Source: an uncultured Lactobacillaceae bacterium
GTDB lineage: Bacteria; Bacillota; Bacilli; Lactobacillales; Lactobacillaceae
DNA: 44,926 nucleotides
Assembly (NCBI GenBank): GCA_945273735.1
Contig: CALYPJ010000010.1
Coordinates: 1-44,926, forward strand
Direction: 5' to 3'
Numbering within the stretch: position 1 is the stretch's first letter; every line of letters starts with the position of its first letter. The translations under genes and the position numbers were made by a program. A model generated the notes under the pieces. It was not told the DNA's origin. It saw nothing but the letters and a program-made list of their open reading frames with translations, and did not search any database. Below, in pieces: positions 36,511 through 44,814 of this stretch.

Positions 36511-37457
36511 TGGCACAAGCAATTGCCCATCCAAATCTTGCATTAATTAAATACTGGGGTAAAACTAATTTCAAGCATAATTTACCTTCAACTCCTAGCC
36601 TTTCAATAACTTTAAATAACCTAACAACCACAACGTCAGTACAAATTCAGACTGAACTTTCAAAGGATCAGATTTTTTTAAATGATAATTTAATTGAAAA
36701 TCATAAAATTATATCATTTATGAATCAAATACGAAAATTATCAAAAAAAAATGTTTTTACAGTAATTAAAACCAAAAACAACTTCCCTACTGCCGCTGGT
36801 TATGCATCATCTGCCAGCGGTTTTGCAGCCTTAAGTTTAGCTTGTAACCAAGAATTTCAGCTTGGATTATCTCCTAAAGAATTAGCCTGCTTAGCTCGCG
36901 ACGGCTCAGGATCGGCTACAAGATCATTAAGTAGTGGTTTAGTTGCATGGAAACCTGGAAACTGCGAAAATTCATTTGGCTATCAAATTTTACCAGCGCA
37001 CGACGTACCTTTAGCAGTTTTTTCTTTTAAAAATACAGATAATGCAAAAGCAGTTAGTAGTACAAAGGCAATGGAACAAGTTCGTAAATCTTCTCCTTAT
37101 TATGATGCTTGGATAAAATCAACTACTTCTGATTTTAACAAATCTCTGAAATTTATTAAAAATCACCAATGGGTAGACTTATTAAAATTAGCTGAAATTA
37201 ATGCTTTTAAAATGCACGCTACTATGCTAAGTTCTCAGCCACCAATTATTTATTGGGAACCCCAAACAATAAGTTTAATTAAACGAATTCAAAAAACACG
37301 GCAAGAAAAAAATTTAATTGCTTATATTTCAATAGATGCTGGAGCAAATATTAAACTTTTAACATTACAAAGTCAGGTTCCAAAAATTATTAATACTTTT
37401 CAGGACCTTAGCTATACTATTAGCTTACCTGGAGAAGGAGCAAAACTAATTGATTAA
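36510..37457 (+). CDS. mvaD: Diphosphomevalonate decarboxylase
   Basis: A 315-residue GHMP-family enzyme converting diphosphomevalonate to isopentenyl diphosphate with ATP. Signatures: AHPNLALIKYWGK (6-18), FPTAAGYASSASGFAAL (about 93-109), and DGSGSATRSLSSGLVAW (about 132-148). ATG overlaps the mvaK1 stop (TAATG). Normal length. Confidence 0.96.
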   Translation: MAQAIAHPNLALIKYWGKTNFKHNLPSTPSLSITLNNLTTTTSVQIQTELSKDQIFLNDNLIENHKIISFMNQIRKLSKKNVFTVIKTKNNFPTAAGYASSASGFAALSLACNQEFQLGLSPKELACLARDGSGSATRSLSSGLVAWKPGNCENSFGYQILPAHDVPLAVFSFKNTDNAKAVSSTKAMEQVRKSSPYYDAWIKSTTSDFNKSLKFIKNHQWVDLLKLAEINAFKMHATMLSSQPPIIYWEPQTISLIKRIQKTRQEKNLIAYISIDAGANIKLLTLQSQVPKIINTFQDLSYTISLPGEGAKLID

Positions 37458-38433
37458 AATTAAAGTCCCAGGAAAACTTTATCTTGCCGGAGAATATGCA
37501 GTAATTAATCCTAAACATTATGCAATTATTATTCCTGTTAATCGATATTTAAAAGCTGAAATAATTCCTAAGCCACGCTTAAATTATTCGGAAATTATTA
37601 GTGGCAAAAAAGTACTAAAAATTGATTTCATAAATTTAAAACCTAATCAAAAATTCACCAAATTCTGGCAGGAAGTAGGACAATCACTAATTGTTATTAA
37701 AAAATATTTAGATTTTTATCATATTAAATTGCAAAATTTTAAATTAATTTTCAAAAGTCAATTGGTGGATTCAACTTTTGGAAAATTCGGAATGGGATCC
37801 TCGGGAGCAGTGAAGATAGCAACAATTAAAGCTATTTCGACTTTATATCAAATTAAATTAACACCTTTAAAGATTTTTAAGTTAGCAATACAAACACAAA
37901 CAGAGAATTTTGCTCAAACTTCATATGGTGATTTAGCAGTAGCAAGTTTTCAAAAGCCACTATTATTTCAAAAACCTCAAAGTATAGAAGATCCTCCTTT
38001 AATTAAAACTTTTACGTGGCCTAAAAATTTGGATATAGCGATCGGTTTTACTGGTCAACCATATCACACAATTGAGGGAGTAAATAAATATCAAAAACTT
38101 TTAGAAAATGAAAAAAAACCTTTTGAAAAAAAAAGTAATGAACTTACTTTAACTTTTTATCAGAAATTATGTAAACAAAAAAATATTTATGCAGTTTTTC
38201 AGCAAATTTCTGATTTATATTGGAATTTTGACCAAAAAAATGATATTGGTATTTTTACCCCTAAACTTCAAAAATTAGTAAAAATTGCCCATAGTTTTAA
38301 TATGCCTGCAAAACAATCAGGAGCTGGTGGTGGTGATTGTGGCATTACTTTGTGTCCTTCAAAAATAAAACCAAAGTTAATAGATAAGTGGCAAAAAGCA
38401 GGAATTATACCATTAGAAAATGAGGTCCTTTAG
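37450..38433 (+). CDS. mvaK2: Phosphomevalonate kinase
   Basis: A 327-residue GHMP kinase. VPGKLYLAGEYAVI (5-18) is the family N-terminus, FGMGSSGAVKIATI (about 115-128) the phosphate loop, and KQSGAGGGDCGI (about 291) the third motif. TTG start at 37450 overlaps the mvaD stop; AAGGAG precedes it by 9 bases. It phosphorylates 5-phosphomevalonate to the diphosphate. Confidence 0.95.
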   Translation: MIKIKVPGKLYLAGEYAVINPKHYAIIIPVNRYLKAEIIPKPRLNYSEIISGKKVLKIDFINLKPNQKFTKFWQEVGQSLIVIKKYLDFYHIKLQNFKLIFKSQLVDSTFGKFGMGSSGAVKIATIKAISTLYQIKLTPLKIFKLAIQTQTENFAQTSYGDLAVASFQKPLLFQKPQSIEDPPLIKTFTWPKNLDIAIGFTGQPYHTIEGVNKYQKLLENEKKPFEKKSNELTLTFYQKLCKQKNIYAVFQQISDLYWNFDQKNDIGIFTPKLQKLVKIAHSFNMPAKQSGAGGGDCGITLCPSKIKPKLIDKWQKAGIIPLENEVL

Positions 38434-39465
38434 TTGTTGAGTAGATCAGCCCAGAGAAAAAATGAACATTTAAGTTTATTTGAAAAAAATTATAATTTAC
38501 AACAAAAAAATGATTTTGATGAAATCAGATTAGTACCTGATTTAATTCCAGAACTAGGTTTAAAGGACATTAAACCTAAAATAAAAATATTCAATCGTGA
38601 ATTTCCACATTCTTTTTTTATCAATGCAATAACTGGTGGCACAGCTAAAGCTAAAGAAATTAATCAACAACTTGCTACATTAGCACAAAAATACGATTTA
38701 GCTATGGCTGTTGGTTCACAAAAAATTGCTTTAAAAGAAAAAGATACCCGTGATACTTTTGAAATTGTAAGAAAAATTAATCCTCATGGTTTTATCATTG
38801 CTAATTTAAATGCAAATCAAGATATCAGCCAAGTAAAAGAGGCAATTGCAATGATTAATGCCGACGCAATTCAATTACATCTTAATTCTCCACAAGAATT
38901 AATCAATCGTGATGGCGATCGCAACTTTTTATTATTAAATAATATTTCTAAAATATGTGAACAGATTTCTAAACCAGTTATTATTAAGTCGGTTGGTTTT
39001 GGAATCAGTTATGACAACGTTAAAAGATTGCAAGATCTTGGAGTCAAATATGTAGATGTTTCTGGTAAAGGAGGAACTAATTTTATAAAGATTGAAAATC
39101 AACAAAATTTATCACATAATTTAGATTATTTAACTGATTGGGGATTGAGTACTGTTGAATCGCTTTTAATTAATCGTAAATTACCGATTAATTTGATAGC
39201 AAGTGGCGGAATAAGGAACCCCTTAGATATAATTAAATCTCATGCTTTAGGTGCTAAAATGGTAGGTGTTAGTGGAACATTTTTACACCCTTTAATTAAA
39301 AAAAATCCAGAAAAACTGGATCAATTAATTTCTGAATGGATAGAAGAAATTCCAAAAATTATGTTAATGTTAGGAAAAAGTTCAATTGATCAACTTTACA
39401 AAACTAAAACAATTTTATCTGTAAAAATTAGTAATTTCTTAAATTCTTGGGATAAAAGTTTTTAA
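38434..39465 (+). CDS. fni: Type 2 isopentenyl-diphosphate delta-isomerase
   Basis: A 343-residue FMN-dependent enzyme interconverting isopentenyl and dimethylallyl diphosphate. It opens SRSAQRKNEHLSL (RKxEH motif) and carries NAITGGTAKAKEIN (about 66-79), MAVGSQKIAL, IQLHLNSPQEL, and VSGKGGTNFIKIE. TTG start behind GAGGT. Last gene of the mevalonate operon. Its 3' end overlaps the convergent methyltransferase gene by 38 bases, and no terminator is seen. Confidence 0.95.
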   Translation: MLSRSAQRKNEHLSLFEKNYNLQQKNDFDEIRLVPDLIPELGLKDIKPKIKIFNREFPHSFFINAITGGTAKAKEINQQLATLAQKYDLAMAVGSQKIALKEKDTRDTFEIVRKINPHGFIIANLNANQDISQVKEAIAMINADAIQLHLNSPQELINRDGDRNFLLLNNISKICEQISKPVIIKSVGFGISYDNVKRLQDLGVKYVDVSGKGGTNFIKIENQQNLSHNLDYLTDWGLSTVESLLINRKLPINLIASGGIRNPLDIIKSHALGAKMVGVSGTFLHPLIKKNPEKLDQLISEWIEEIPKIMLMLGKSSIDQLYKTKTILSVKISNFLNSWDKSF

Positions 39466-40762
39466 TATTACCTTGGACTAAATGGCCAAAAGCAAAAATG
39501 TAATCCTGATAACTTAATGCAATCCAACTTTTTAAAGTTTCATTTGATCCTATTTTCAATTCTTCACCATGACAATATGCTTTAAATTGCTCATCATTAA
39601 GAGAAATTATACGTTTAAAAGTTTGTTTTGGTAAACTTAAAAAAAGCTCTTGATGAGGAATAAAACGATTTTTTTTAATACTACCAATTTTTACGCCTCT
39701 TTTAATTAAATGAAGATCTTTAACTTCTTCATAAAAATGTTGATTTAAAAGGTAATATTGATCTGAAACCCTAAATATATCTTTAAGGTATTCTTTTAAA
39801 ATAACATCACTAAAATTTTTAATTTCTGAAGTTAAGCGTGAATTTCTAATTCGCGTTTTTAATTTTGATTTAGAAAGATGACCGACTTTTTTAATTTTTG
39901 CAACAAATTGACCTTCTCCTTTAAAACAATGAGGATAAAAGCGTAAACATTTTCTAAGCTCAGGATTATTATTTCCAAAACTTGGTTCACCAGGTCTAGC
40001 CCCAACTGGTGGATTAGGAATAGATGATAATTTTAAATCTGGATTTTCTTCTAAAATTGTACTAATTACCCCTTCGTTTTCTTCAGGCGAAAAAGTACAA
40101 GTGGAATAAACTAATGTGCCTCCTGGACTTAACATTCTTAATGCCGCTTTTAAAATCCGTTTTTGTTTTTTGGCACAAGATTTTGGATAAGCTAAACTCC
40201 AGTATTGAATCGCCTTGGGATCTTTACGAAACATCCCTTCTCCTGAACATGGAGCATCAACCAAAATTTTAGAGAAGGTAGTAGGGAATTTATTAGCTAA
40301 ATTTTCAGGTGTTTCATTACTTACCACCACATTTCTATAACCCATTCGCCCAACATTTTCAGTTAGAATTTTTGCACGTTTTAAATCAATTTCATTTGCT
40401 AAAAGACGACCTTTATTGCCCATTTGAGAAGCTAAATAAGTGGTTTTTCCACCGGGAGCGGCACATAAATCTAAAACAAAATCTTTAGATGTAGGAGCTA
40501 AAACCTGAGCTACATACATCGCACTAGGTTCTTGACTATAAACAGCACCTGATAAAAATTCAATCTGTTTTCCCGAAATTTTACCATAGTAGCCAGACGG
40601 TATCTCCGGAATAGGTTGATAAATGCTTAAATCACTATGAAATCGTTGAGATTCAATCCGAAAAGCACTGATTGGTTTTTGAGAAAAAGATGATAAAAAG
40701 GCGAATGCTTCATTTTTTAAAAGTTTTCGGTATTTTTGAATAAAATCATTTGGTAAATTCAT
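39428..40762 (-). CDS. 16S rRNA m5C methyltransferase, RsmF/NOL1-NOP2-Sun type
   Basis: A 444-residue protein. Residues 1-290 are an RNA m5C methyltransferase of the NOL1/NOP2/Sun family: SAM motif LDLCAAPGGKTTYLAS (about 98-113), motif IV DAPCSGEGMF, and motif VI TCTFSPEENE, with both conserved Cys. The C-terminal part matches the RsmF-type PUA-like extension. Likely modifies 16S rRNA. Overlaps the upstream membrane-protein gene by 17 bases and the convergent fni by 38. Confidence 0.9.
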   Translation of the reverse strand: MNLPNDFIQKYRKLLKNEAFAFLSSFSQKPISAFRIESQRFHSDLSIYQPIPEIPSGYYGKISGKQIEFLSGAVYSQEPSAMYVAQVLAPTSKDFVLDLCAAPGGKTTYLASQMGNKGRLLANEIDLKRAKILTENVGRMGYRNVVVSNETPENLANKFPTTFSKILVDAPCSGEGMFRKDPKAIQYWSLAYPKSCAKKQKRILKAALRMLSPGGTLVYSTCTFSPEENEGVISTILEENPDLKLSSIPNPPVGARPGEPSFGNNNPELRKCLRFYPHCFKGEGQFVAKIKKVGHLSKSKLKTRIRNSRLTSEIKNFSDVILKEYLKDIFRVSDQYYLLNQHFYEEVKDLHLIKRGVKIGSIKKNRFIPHQELFLSLPKQTFKRIISLNDEQFKAYCHGEELKIGSNETLKSWIALSYQDYIFAFGHLVQGNIKNFYPKNLRNY

Positions 40763-41687
40763 TTTTTAATAACTGATAAGGTAATAAATAACGACTAATC
40801 CCTATTCCTAAAATTGTCAACGAATAAATAAAAAAGATTAAAAAATAATGATTCATAATATACTGAGTTTTTAAACCAATCCATAAAACTAAAGTAACAA
40901 GTAATAAATCCAAAAAAATTATTTTTAAACTTGACCATTTATGAAATTTTTGAATATCCAATTCAAATTGATAATCAAATAAAACAATTAGTAAAATAAA
41001 AATGACAATAATCATTAAGAAAAAAAGCCAACTATGTCTTAGCCACCCACTACCAATTAAAGGTATTTCACTATACAAATATTTATGTTCTTTAAAAGCA
41101 TGAAAAATATGACGAAATTCTTTAGTTTTATCAACTACTTTTGGGCCATCACCAACAATAGTTAAATCCCTTAATTTTGGATTTTGGGGTAAATTACTAC
41201 TATTAATACTAATAAAAATTTTACGGTTTAACTTATTTGTTTCATTTGATCCTGTTTCACCAATGACCGAAATATATTGCTTACCCAATTTATAATAATT
41301 TTCATTACTAGTTAAATAAAGATTCTTTTTAACATCCTTACCCACTAAAGCTAAAGGCACTGTCGTCAAAAAATCTTCATTGTTGAAATTACGCCCAGAA
41401 GTTAATGGTAAATTCATCATATATCCATGGGCATAAACAAACACAACTTTATTATTAGTCATAAACTGAAATTGAAATTGATCATTTTTTTTAGCTTTTT
41501 TTTCAATTTCAGTTAAAGCTTCTTTCAAAGTAGTATTACTCCTACTGGAAAAAACTAAAGCTGTTGTTGATAAACTATTATTATTTAATCGAACTCGATT
41601 TGATCTCTGATCGTTTTGACTAAATATAAAAATCAAACCATATAGAAGTAAGCCAATCATTAAAAAATTAATAAATCTTTTCCACAT
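40746..41687 (-). CDS. Membrane protein with MacB-like extracytoplasmic domain
   Basis: A 313-residue protein: one N-terminal membrane helix (about 5-23), an outside domain of about 190 residues, then three or four C-terminal helices (about 219-305). The segment LTSGRNFNNEDFLTTVPLALVGKDV resembles the periplasmic core domain of MacB/FtsX-type ABC permeases. No ATPase gene is adjacent, and the C-terminal helices lack the clear FtsX motif, so it may be a degenerate or specialised relative. Function not known. It lies between a methyltransferase-like gene and rsmF, 3 bases from the former. Confidence 0.6.
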   Translation of the reverse strand: MWKRFINFLMIGLLLYGLIFIFSQNDQRSNRVRLNNNSLSTTALVFSSRSNTTLKEALTEIEKKAKKNDQFQFQFMTNNKVVFVYAHGYMMNLPLTSGRNFNNEDFLTTVPLALVGKDVKKNLYLTSNENYYKLGKQYISVIGETGSNETNKLNRKIFISINSSNLPQNPKLRDLTIVGDGPKVVDKTKEFRHIFHAFKEHKYLYSEIPLIGSGWLRHSWLFFLMIIVIFILLIVLFDYQFELDIQKFHKWSSLKIIFLDLLLVTLVLWIGLKTQYIMNHYFLIFFIYSLTILGIGISRYLLPYQLLKNEFTK

Positions 41688-41690
41688 TTT

Positions 41691-42476
41691 TTACTCAATA
41701 AAATATATTCGATCATGGTACAAATCAAAATCTGAAAAGTACCGATTTAACTTTAGCATCTGATGCAATTTAGTAAAGTGAGCTGTTTTCCAAAATTCAG
41801 CAGAATTCGTTTGTCCTTTTCTTTCACCAATAACTAAAAAGCGAGGCGATTTATCTTGATTACGTATTTTTTGAAGAATTTTTAAATCTAAAAGATCGTT
41901 ATCGGGACTCCAGCATAAAATGATTGTTGAAAAGTTAGTAATATTTTTATTCAAATAACTTATAGCATCATCTTGAATTATAGGATAATAATTATTTTCT
42001 AATGACGTATCTTTAATATATTCTCCATTATCAACAGCACTTACTTCTAATTTACGATGTGACAATCTTGAAGCCAAGAAGCCATTGCCAGAAGCTAATT
42101 CCAAAATTGGTGAAGTGATAAAATTCATTTTGATTATCTCATCCAATAAAAGTTCATTTAAAATTGCATAAATACCTAAATTTTGCCAAACGACATATCG
42201 AAAATTACACAATAGATGATCTAATTTACTTATCTCTATTTCAAGTAGTTCTTCATGAGAAGTGCCAGACCAATTTAATCGAATTAATTCAGTAACATCA
42301 CTTTCTGATAAAGGCAAGTATGGTAATGCCTTTTGGGGATAGCTTTGATTATTAAAAGCTTTTATTGCAAATTGAATTTGTGTAATTTTATTTTTAATTG
42401 TAGATGGTAAAATTAAACAAATTCTGCTAAATGCTTCTAAATATTCCATAAATGACATGATTTTATTATCGCACAA
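41691..42476 (-). CDS. Class I SAM-dependent methyltransferase-like protein
   Basis: A 261-residue protein of unknown role. The central segment PILELASGNGFLASRLSHRK (about 122-141) is a motif-I-like SAM-binding loop, followed by VSAVDNGEYI with an acidic residue where ribose would bind. The N-terminal 110 residues and the CWSPDND segment do not point to a known subfamily. The start is uncertain: TTG at 42476 lacks a ribosome-binding site, and in-frame ATGs follow at residues 7 and 10. It is just below the rplT terminator, 3 bases from the next gene. Confidence 0.6.
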   Translation of the reverse strand: MCDNKIMSFMEYLEAFSRICLILPSTIKNKITQIQFAIKAFNNQSYPQKALPYLPLSESDVTELIRLNWSGTSHEELLEIEISKLDHLLCNFRYVVWQNLGIYAILNELLLDEIIKMNFITSPILELASGNGFLASRLSHRKLEVSAVDNGEYIKDTSLENNYYPIIQDDAISYLNKNITNFSTIILCWSPDNDLLDLKILQKIRNQDKSPRFLVIGERKGQTNSAEFWKTAHFTKLHQMLKLNRYFSDFDLYHDRIYFIE

Positions 42477-42505
42477 GTAAATTCAAAAGACTAATTTGAG
42501 AGCAG

Positions 42506-42528
42506 AAAAAAAGACATCATTAGATGTC
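42506..42528 (-). terminator. Intrinsic terminator of infC-rpmI-rplT
   Basis: Minus-strand hairpin GACATC-TAAT-GATGTC (42528-42513) followed by seven T, about 25 bases below the rplT stop. Confidence 0.85.
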
Positions 42529-42553
42529 AGTCAATGAATTAAAGTATTATCAA

Positions 42554-42907
42554 CTAAAGTTGAGCCTTTGCCTTTTGAACTAAATCAGAAAATCCTTCAG
42601 GATCAGAAATTGCAATCTCACTAAGCATTTTTCGATTTAAATCAATTGATGCTAATTTTAATCCATGCATTAAACGACTATAGGAAATGCCATTTAATCT
42701 TGCAGCAGCGTTAATTCGAGCTATCCACAATTTCCGAAAATCTCTTTTTACTTGTCGGCGATCGCGAAAAGCATAGCGATATGATACAAAAAGCTGGGAA
42801 TGAGCAGCTTTAAATTGTAAATGTTTTGCTCCACGATAACCTCGAGCAAGTTTTAGAATTTTCTTCCTTCTTTTACGTGCGGCTGGTCCGCCTTTTACTC
42901 TTGCCAT
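42554..42907 (-). CDS. rplT: 50S ribosomal protein L20
   Basis: A 117-residue basic protein with the L20 sequence ([41 protein letters not shown]). It binds 23S rRNA and in Firmicutes also represses its own operon through the infC leader. Last gene of the operon, nine bases below rpmI. Confidence 0.98.
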   Translation of the reverse strand: MARVKGGPAARKRRKKILKLARGYRGAKHLQFKAAHSQLFVSYRYAFRDRRQVKRDFRKLWIARINAAARLNGISYSRLMHGLKLASIDLNRKMLSEIAISDPEGFSDLVQKAKAQL

Positions 42908-42916
42908 TTTTTACCT

Positions 42917-43117
42917 CTACTTCATATTTGTTAGCATTCTACCAATGCGTTTCATATCAGAATGACTTACCATTGCTGGTTTTGCTAGTTGCCTTCTTTG
43001 CTTTTTGGTTTTACCATGAAAACGATGTGACGTAAAAGCATGAGATCTCTTTAAACCGCCATTACCAGTCCTTTTAAAGCGCTTAACAGAAGCACGATGA
43101 GTTTTAAACTTTGGCAT
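42917..43117 (-). CDS. rpmI: 50S ribosomal protein L35
   Basis: A 66-residue protein starting [20 protein letters not shown]. The frame is open 11 codons further upstream, but the ATG at 43117 follows GAGGTAATT and gives the family N-terminus. Between infC and rplT, the universal order. Confidence 0.97.
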   Translation of the reverse strand: MPKFKTHRASVKRFKRTGNGGLKRSHAFTSHRFHGKTKKQRRQLAKPAMVSHSDMKRIGRMLTNMK

Positions 43118-43127
43118 AATTACCTCT

Positions 43128-43652
43128 CTATTTGTTATTTTTATCAACACGAGGAGCTAACATTAAAAACATACTCCGCCCATCCATCTTGGGATGAGAT
43201 TCAACGGTTGCAATATCTTTAGTTTGTTCAATAAAATTTTCCAAAACTTTTCTTCCAATTTCACTGTGAGTGATTGCACGACCCTTAAATCTAATACTCG
43301 CTTTGACTTTATTTCCTTTAGTTAAAAATTTACGGGCATTATTTAACTTTGTTCGAAAATCGTTTTGATCAATACTAGGACTTAAACGAATTTCTTTAAC
43401 ACTTACCGTTTTTTGATTTTTCTTAGAATCTTTATTTTTCTTTTCCAAATCAAAACGATATTTACCGTAATCCATGATTTTAGCAACCGGCGGTCTCCCA
43501 TTAGGAGCAACTAAAACAACGTCTAAATCGTGTTCTCGTGCAATGTGAATTGCTTCCTCTTTAGTTTTTACTCCAAGTTGTTCGCCAGTATTAGAGATTA
43601 AACGCACTTCACGCTCTTTAATCCCTTCATTTACGATCATATTTTTAGCTAT
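43128..43652 (-). CDS. infC: Translation initiation factor IF-3, probable ATA start
   Basis: IF-3 of 174 residues from the chosen start: (M)[18 protein letters not shown], then [15 protein letters not shown] and the C-terminal domain with [15 protein letters not shown]. It checks start-codon fidelity on the 30S subunit. The frame extends to ATG 43685, but that has no ribosome-binding site and adds residues the family lacks. GAGGTG precedes ATA (43652-43650) at about 8 bases. A GTG at 43661 is a weaker alternative. Non-AUG starts at infC are well known and allow IF-3 to regulate itself. Confidence 0.9.
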   Translation of the reverse strand: MAKNMIVNEGIKEREVRLISNTGEQLGVKTKEEAIHIAREHDLDVVLVAPNGRPPVAKIMDYGKYRFDLEKKNKDSKKNQKTVSVKEIRLSPSIDQNDFRTKLNNARKFLTKGNKVKASIRFKGRAITHSEIGRKVLENFIEQTKDIATVESHPKMDGRSMFLMLAPRVDKNNK

Positions 43653-43795
43653 TGCTTTCACCTCGACTTTAAAAATCTTAATCAAAAAAATAAGCAGGAT
43701 CTTTTAATCCTGCTTCAAACATCTTCATCCATGAAAAATGAAAGATACCTAGAGGATTAACATAGGTGAGAACTATGGTTCTACTTAAACTACAA
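43653..43795 (-). promoter_or_regulatory. infC leader RNA, L20-leader type
   Basis: About 140 transcribed bases between the promoter and infC, ending in an intrinsic terminator just before the gene. Firmicute infC operons carry an L20-binding leader of this architecture, which causes premature termination when L20 is in excess. Position and terminator are seen; L20 binding is inferred. Confidence 0.6.
43685..43715 (-). terminator. Attenuator terminator before infC
   Basis: Minus-strand hairpin AAGCAGGAT / ATCCTGCTT (43715-43707 with 43700-43692), six-base loop, followed by a run of T. It lies inside the transcribed leader, so it acts as an attenuator. Confidence 0.85.
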
Positions 43796-43801
43796 TTGAA
43801 A

Positions 43802-43829
43802 ATTATACACTTTTTTTTTAATATTTCAA
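43802..43829 (-). promoter_or_regulatory. Promoter of infC-rpmI-rplT
   Basis: On the minus strand, -35 TTGAAA (43829-43824), a 16-base A-rich spacer, and consensus -10 TATAAT (43807-43802). Confidence 0.75.
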
Positions 43830-43841
43830 CTCAACATAGTT

Positions 43842-44228
43842 TTATTTAAAATCGGCATGATTAACTACACGTTGCCTTCTTTTAGTAAAGGAACGATAAA
43901 ACAAGAATATCCCCAACCATAAACAAATTAAACCGATAAAAAAGAATTCTGGTAAAATTGCTAAGACCAAAAATCCAGCAATTCCTGCTATACAACCTCC
44001 TAAAATCCAACCATCGTCTAAGTTCATTAAATAAGAAATAATATTAATTAATAATCCTATCCATGGTAAAATATAAAATGTATTACCTACTTCTACATAT
44101 GAACTAATAAATTTTGAATAATTAAATTGTTGAATATTACTAAATACTAAGATTAGTACCTCTATAAAAATAGCTAAAATATAGACGCTATTAAAAATAA
44201 AAGGAAAATTCTTTACCAAGTTTTTCAT
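43842..44228 (-). CDS. Small four-helix membrane protein, unknown
   Basis: A 128-residue protein from the start at MKNLVKNFPFIF, with four hydrophobic segments and a basic tail (RSFTKRRQRVV). The frame is open 14 codons further upstream to 44270, but GGAGTTAAA directly precedes the ATG at 44228, and a promoter (44249-44277) overlaps the upstream extension. No family recognised. It stands alone between the infC promoter and the tRNA. Confidence 0.65.
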   Translation of the reverse strand: MKNLVKNFPFIFNSVYILAIFIEVLILVFSNIQQFNYSKFISSYVEVGNTFYILPWIGLLINIISYLMNLDDGWILGGCIAGIAGFLVLAILPEFFFIGLICLWLGIFLFYRSFTKRRQRVVNHADFK

Positions 44229-44248
44229 TTTAACTCCATATGATACTT

Positions 44249-44277
44249 TGTATATAGTGAATTTTACCATATTCCAA
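44249..44277 (-). promoter_or_regulatory. Promoter of the small membrane-protein gene
   Basis: On the minus strand, -35 TTGGAA (44277-44272), a 17-base spacer, and -10 TATACA (44254-44249). It decides the downstream ATG of the gene. Confidence 0.6.
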
Positions 44278-44284
44278 TTTAATA

Positions 44285-44313
44285 TTGCTTAACAATTAAA
44301 AAAATGCTACTAT
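44285..44313 (+). promoter_or_regulatory. Promoter of tRNA-Ser
   Basis: -35 TTGCTT (44285-44290), a 17-base spacer, -10 TACTAT (44308-44313), 13 bases before the tRNA. A small inverted repeat ATGCTA/TAGCAT (44304-44320) spans the -10. Confidence 0.6.
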
Positions 44314-44326
44314 ATAGCATTGTGTT

Positions 44327-44414
44327 GGAGAGTTGGCAGAGTGGTAATGCACCGGACTCGAAATCCGGCGAACCGGCTAATACCGGCGCGCAGGTTCAAA
44401 TCCTGTACTCTCCT
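44327..44414 (+). tRNA. tRNA-Ser (anticodon CGA)
   Basis: Acceptor stem GGAGAGT/ACTCTCC pairs perfectly, anticodon arm CCGGA-CTCGAAA-TCCGG gives anticodon CGA, the long variable arm CCGG/CCGG is typical of a class II serine tRNA, and the T-arm is GCAGG-TTCAAAT-CCTGT. No CCA is encoded. The base after the acceptor stem is T, where serine tRNAs normally have G73. Confidence 0.93.
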
Positions 44415-44612
44415 TTAAATAGCGTAAACGAACAAAATTGGTCATATAAAAAGCCCATTAAATAAGGATTTACGCAAATAGACAAAAACGGATAAATAAT
44501 TTTACGGCTACAAAATGGGCTACATTGGGCTACATCGTAAGGTTCGAAAAAGGATTACTAAATTCAACCTCAGATGTAGCCTAATCTCTTTATTTCAAAT
44601 ATGATGCAAACA
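44415..44612. other. Phage-attachment-like region with GGCTACA repeats
   Basis: No open frame. Three direct copies of GGCTACA (44506-44512, 44518-44524, 44528-44534) and one inverted copy TGTAGCC (44575-44581) lie in the 170 bases after the tRNA. Short repeats beside a tRNA 3' end are typical of attachment sites and arm-type sites of tyrosine integrases, so this may be a relic of an excised or eroded element. Confidence 0.45.
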
Positions 44613-44652
44613 AATAAAAACGCCTCTCTAGTAAGAAGCGTTTTTTTATTTA
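44613..44652. terminator. Intrinsic terminator between tRNA region and CRISPR array
   Basis: Stem AATAAAAACGC / GCGTTTTTTTATT with an inner TCT/AGA extension, flanked by A- and T-runs on both sides. It may end the CRISPR transcript on the minus strand and the tRNA-side transcript on the plus strand. Confidence 0.75.
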
Positions 44653-44696
44653 TAAAGTTTCGGATTCCCTCATTAAATTATGGATTGTATTATTCC

Positions 44697-44798
44697 GATC
44701 TGAACCTCATTAATTTGACATAGTTCTAAAGCAATAACTGCGCAATCATAAGCTTGCTGCCAGATCTGAACCTCATTAATTTGACATAGTTCTAAAGC
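44697..44798 (-). CRISPR. Two-repeat CRISPR array, type II-A-like
   Basis: Two identical 36-base repeats (44697-44732 and 44763-44798) flank one 30-base spacer (44733-44762). On the minus strand the repeat begins GCTTTAGAACTATG and ends GTTCAGATC. TTTAGAnCTATG is the start seen in Cas9-associated type II-A repeats, and 36/30 is the usual spacing. Transcription would run leftwards to the terminator at 44613-44652. No third full repeat occurs on either side. Confidence 0.8.
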
Positions 44799-44814
44799 GG
44801 AACATCTGTTCGTT

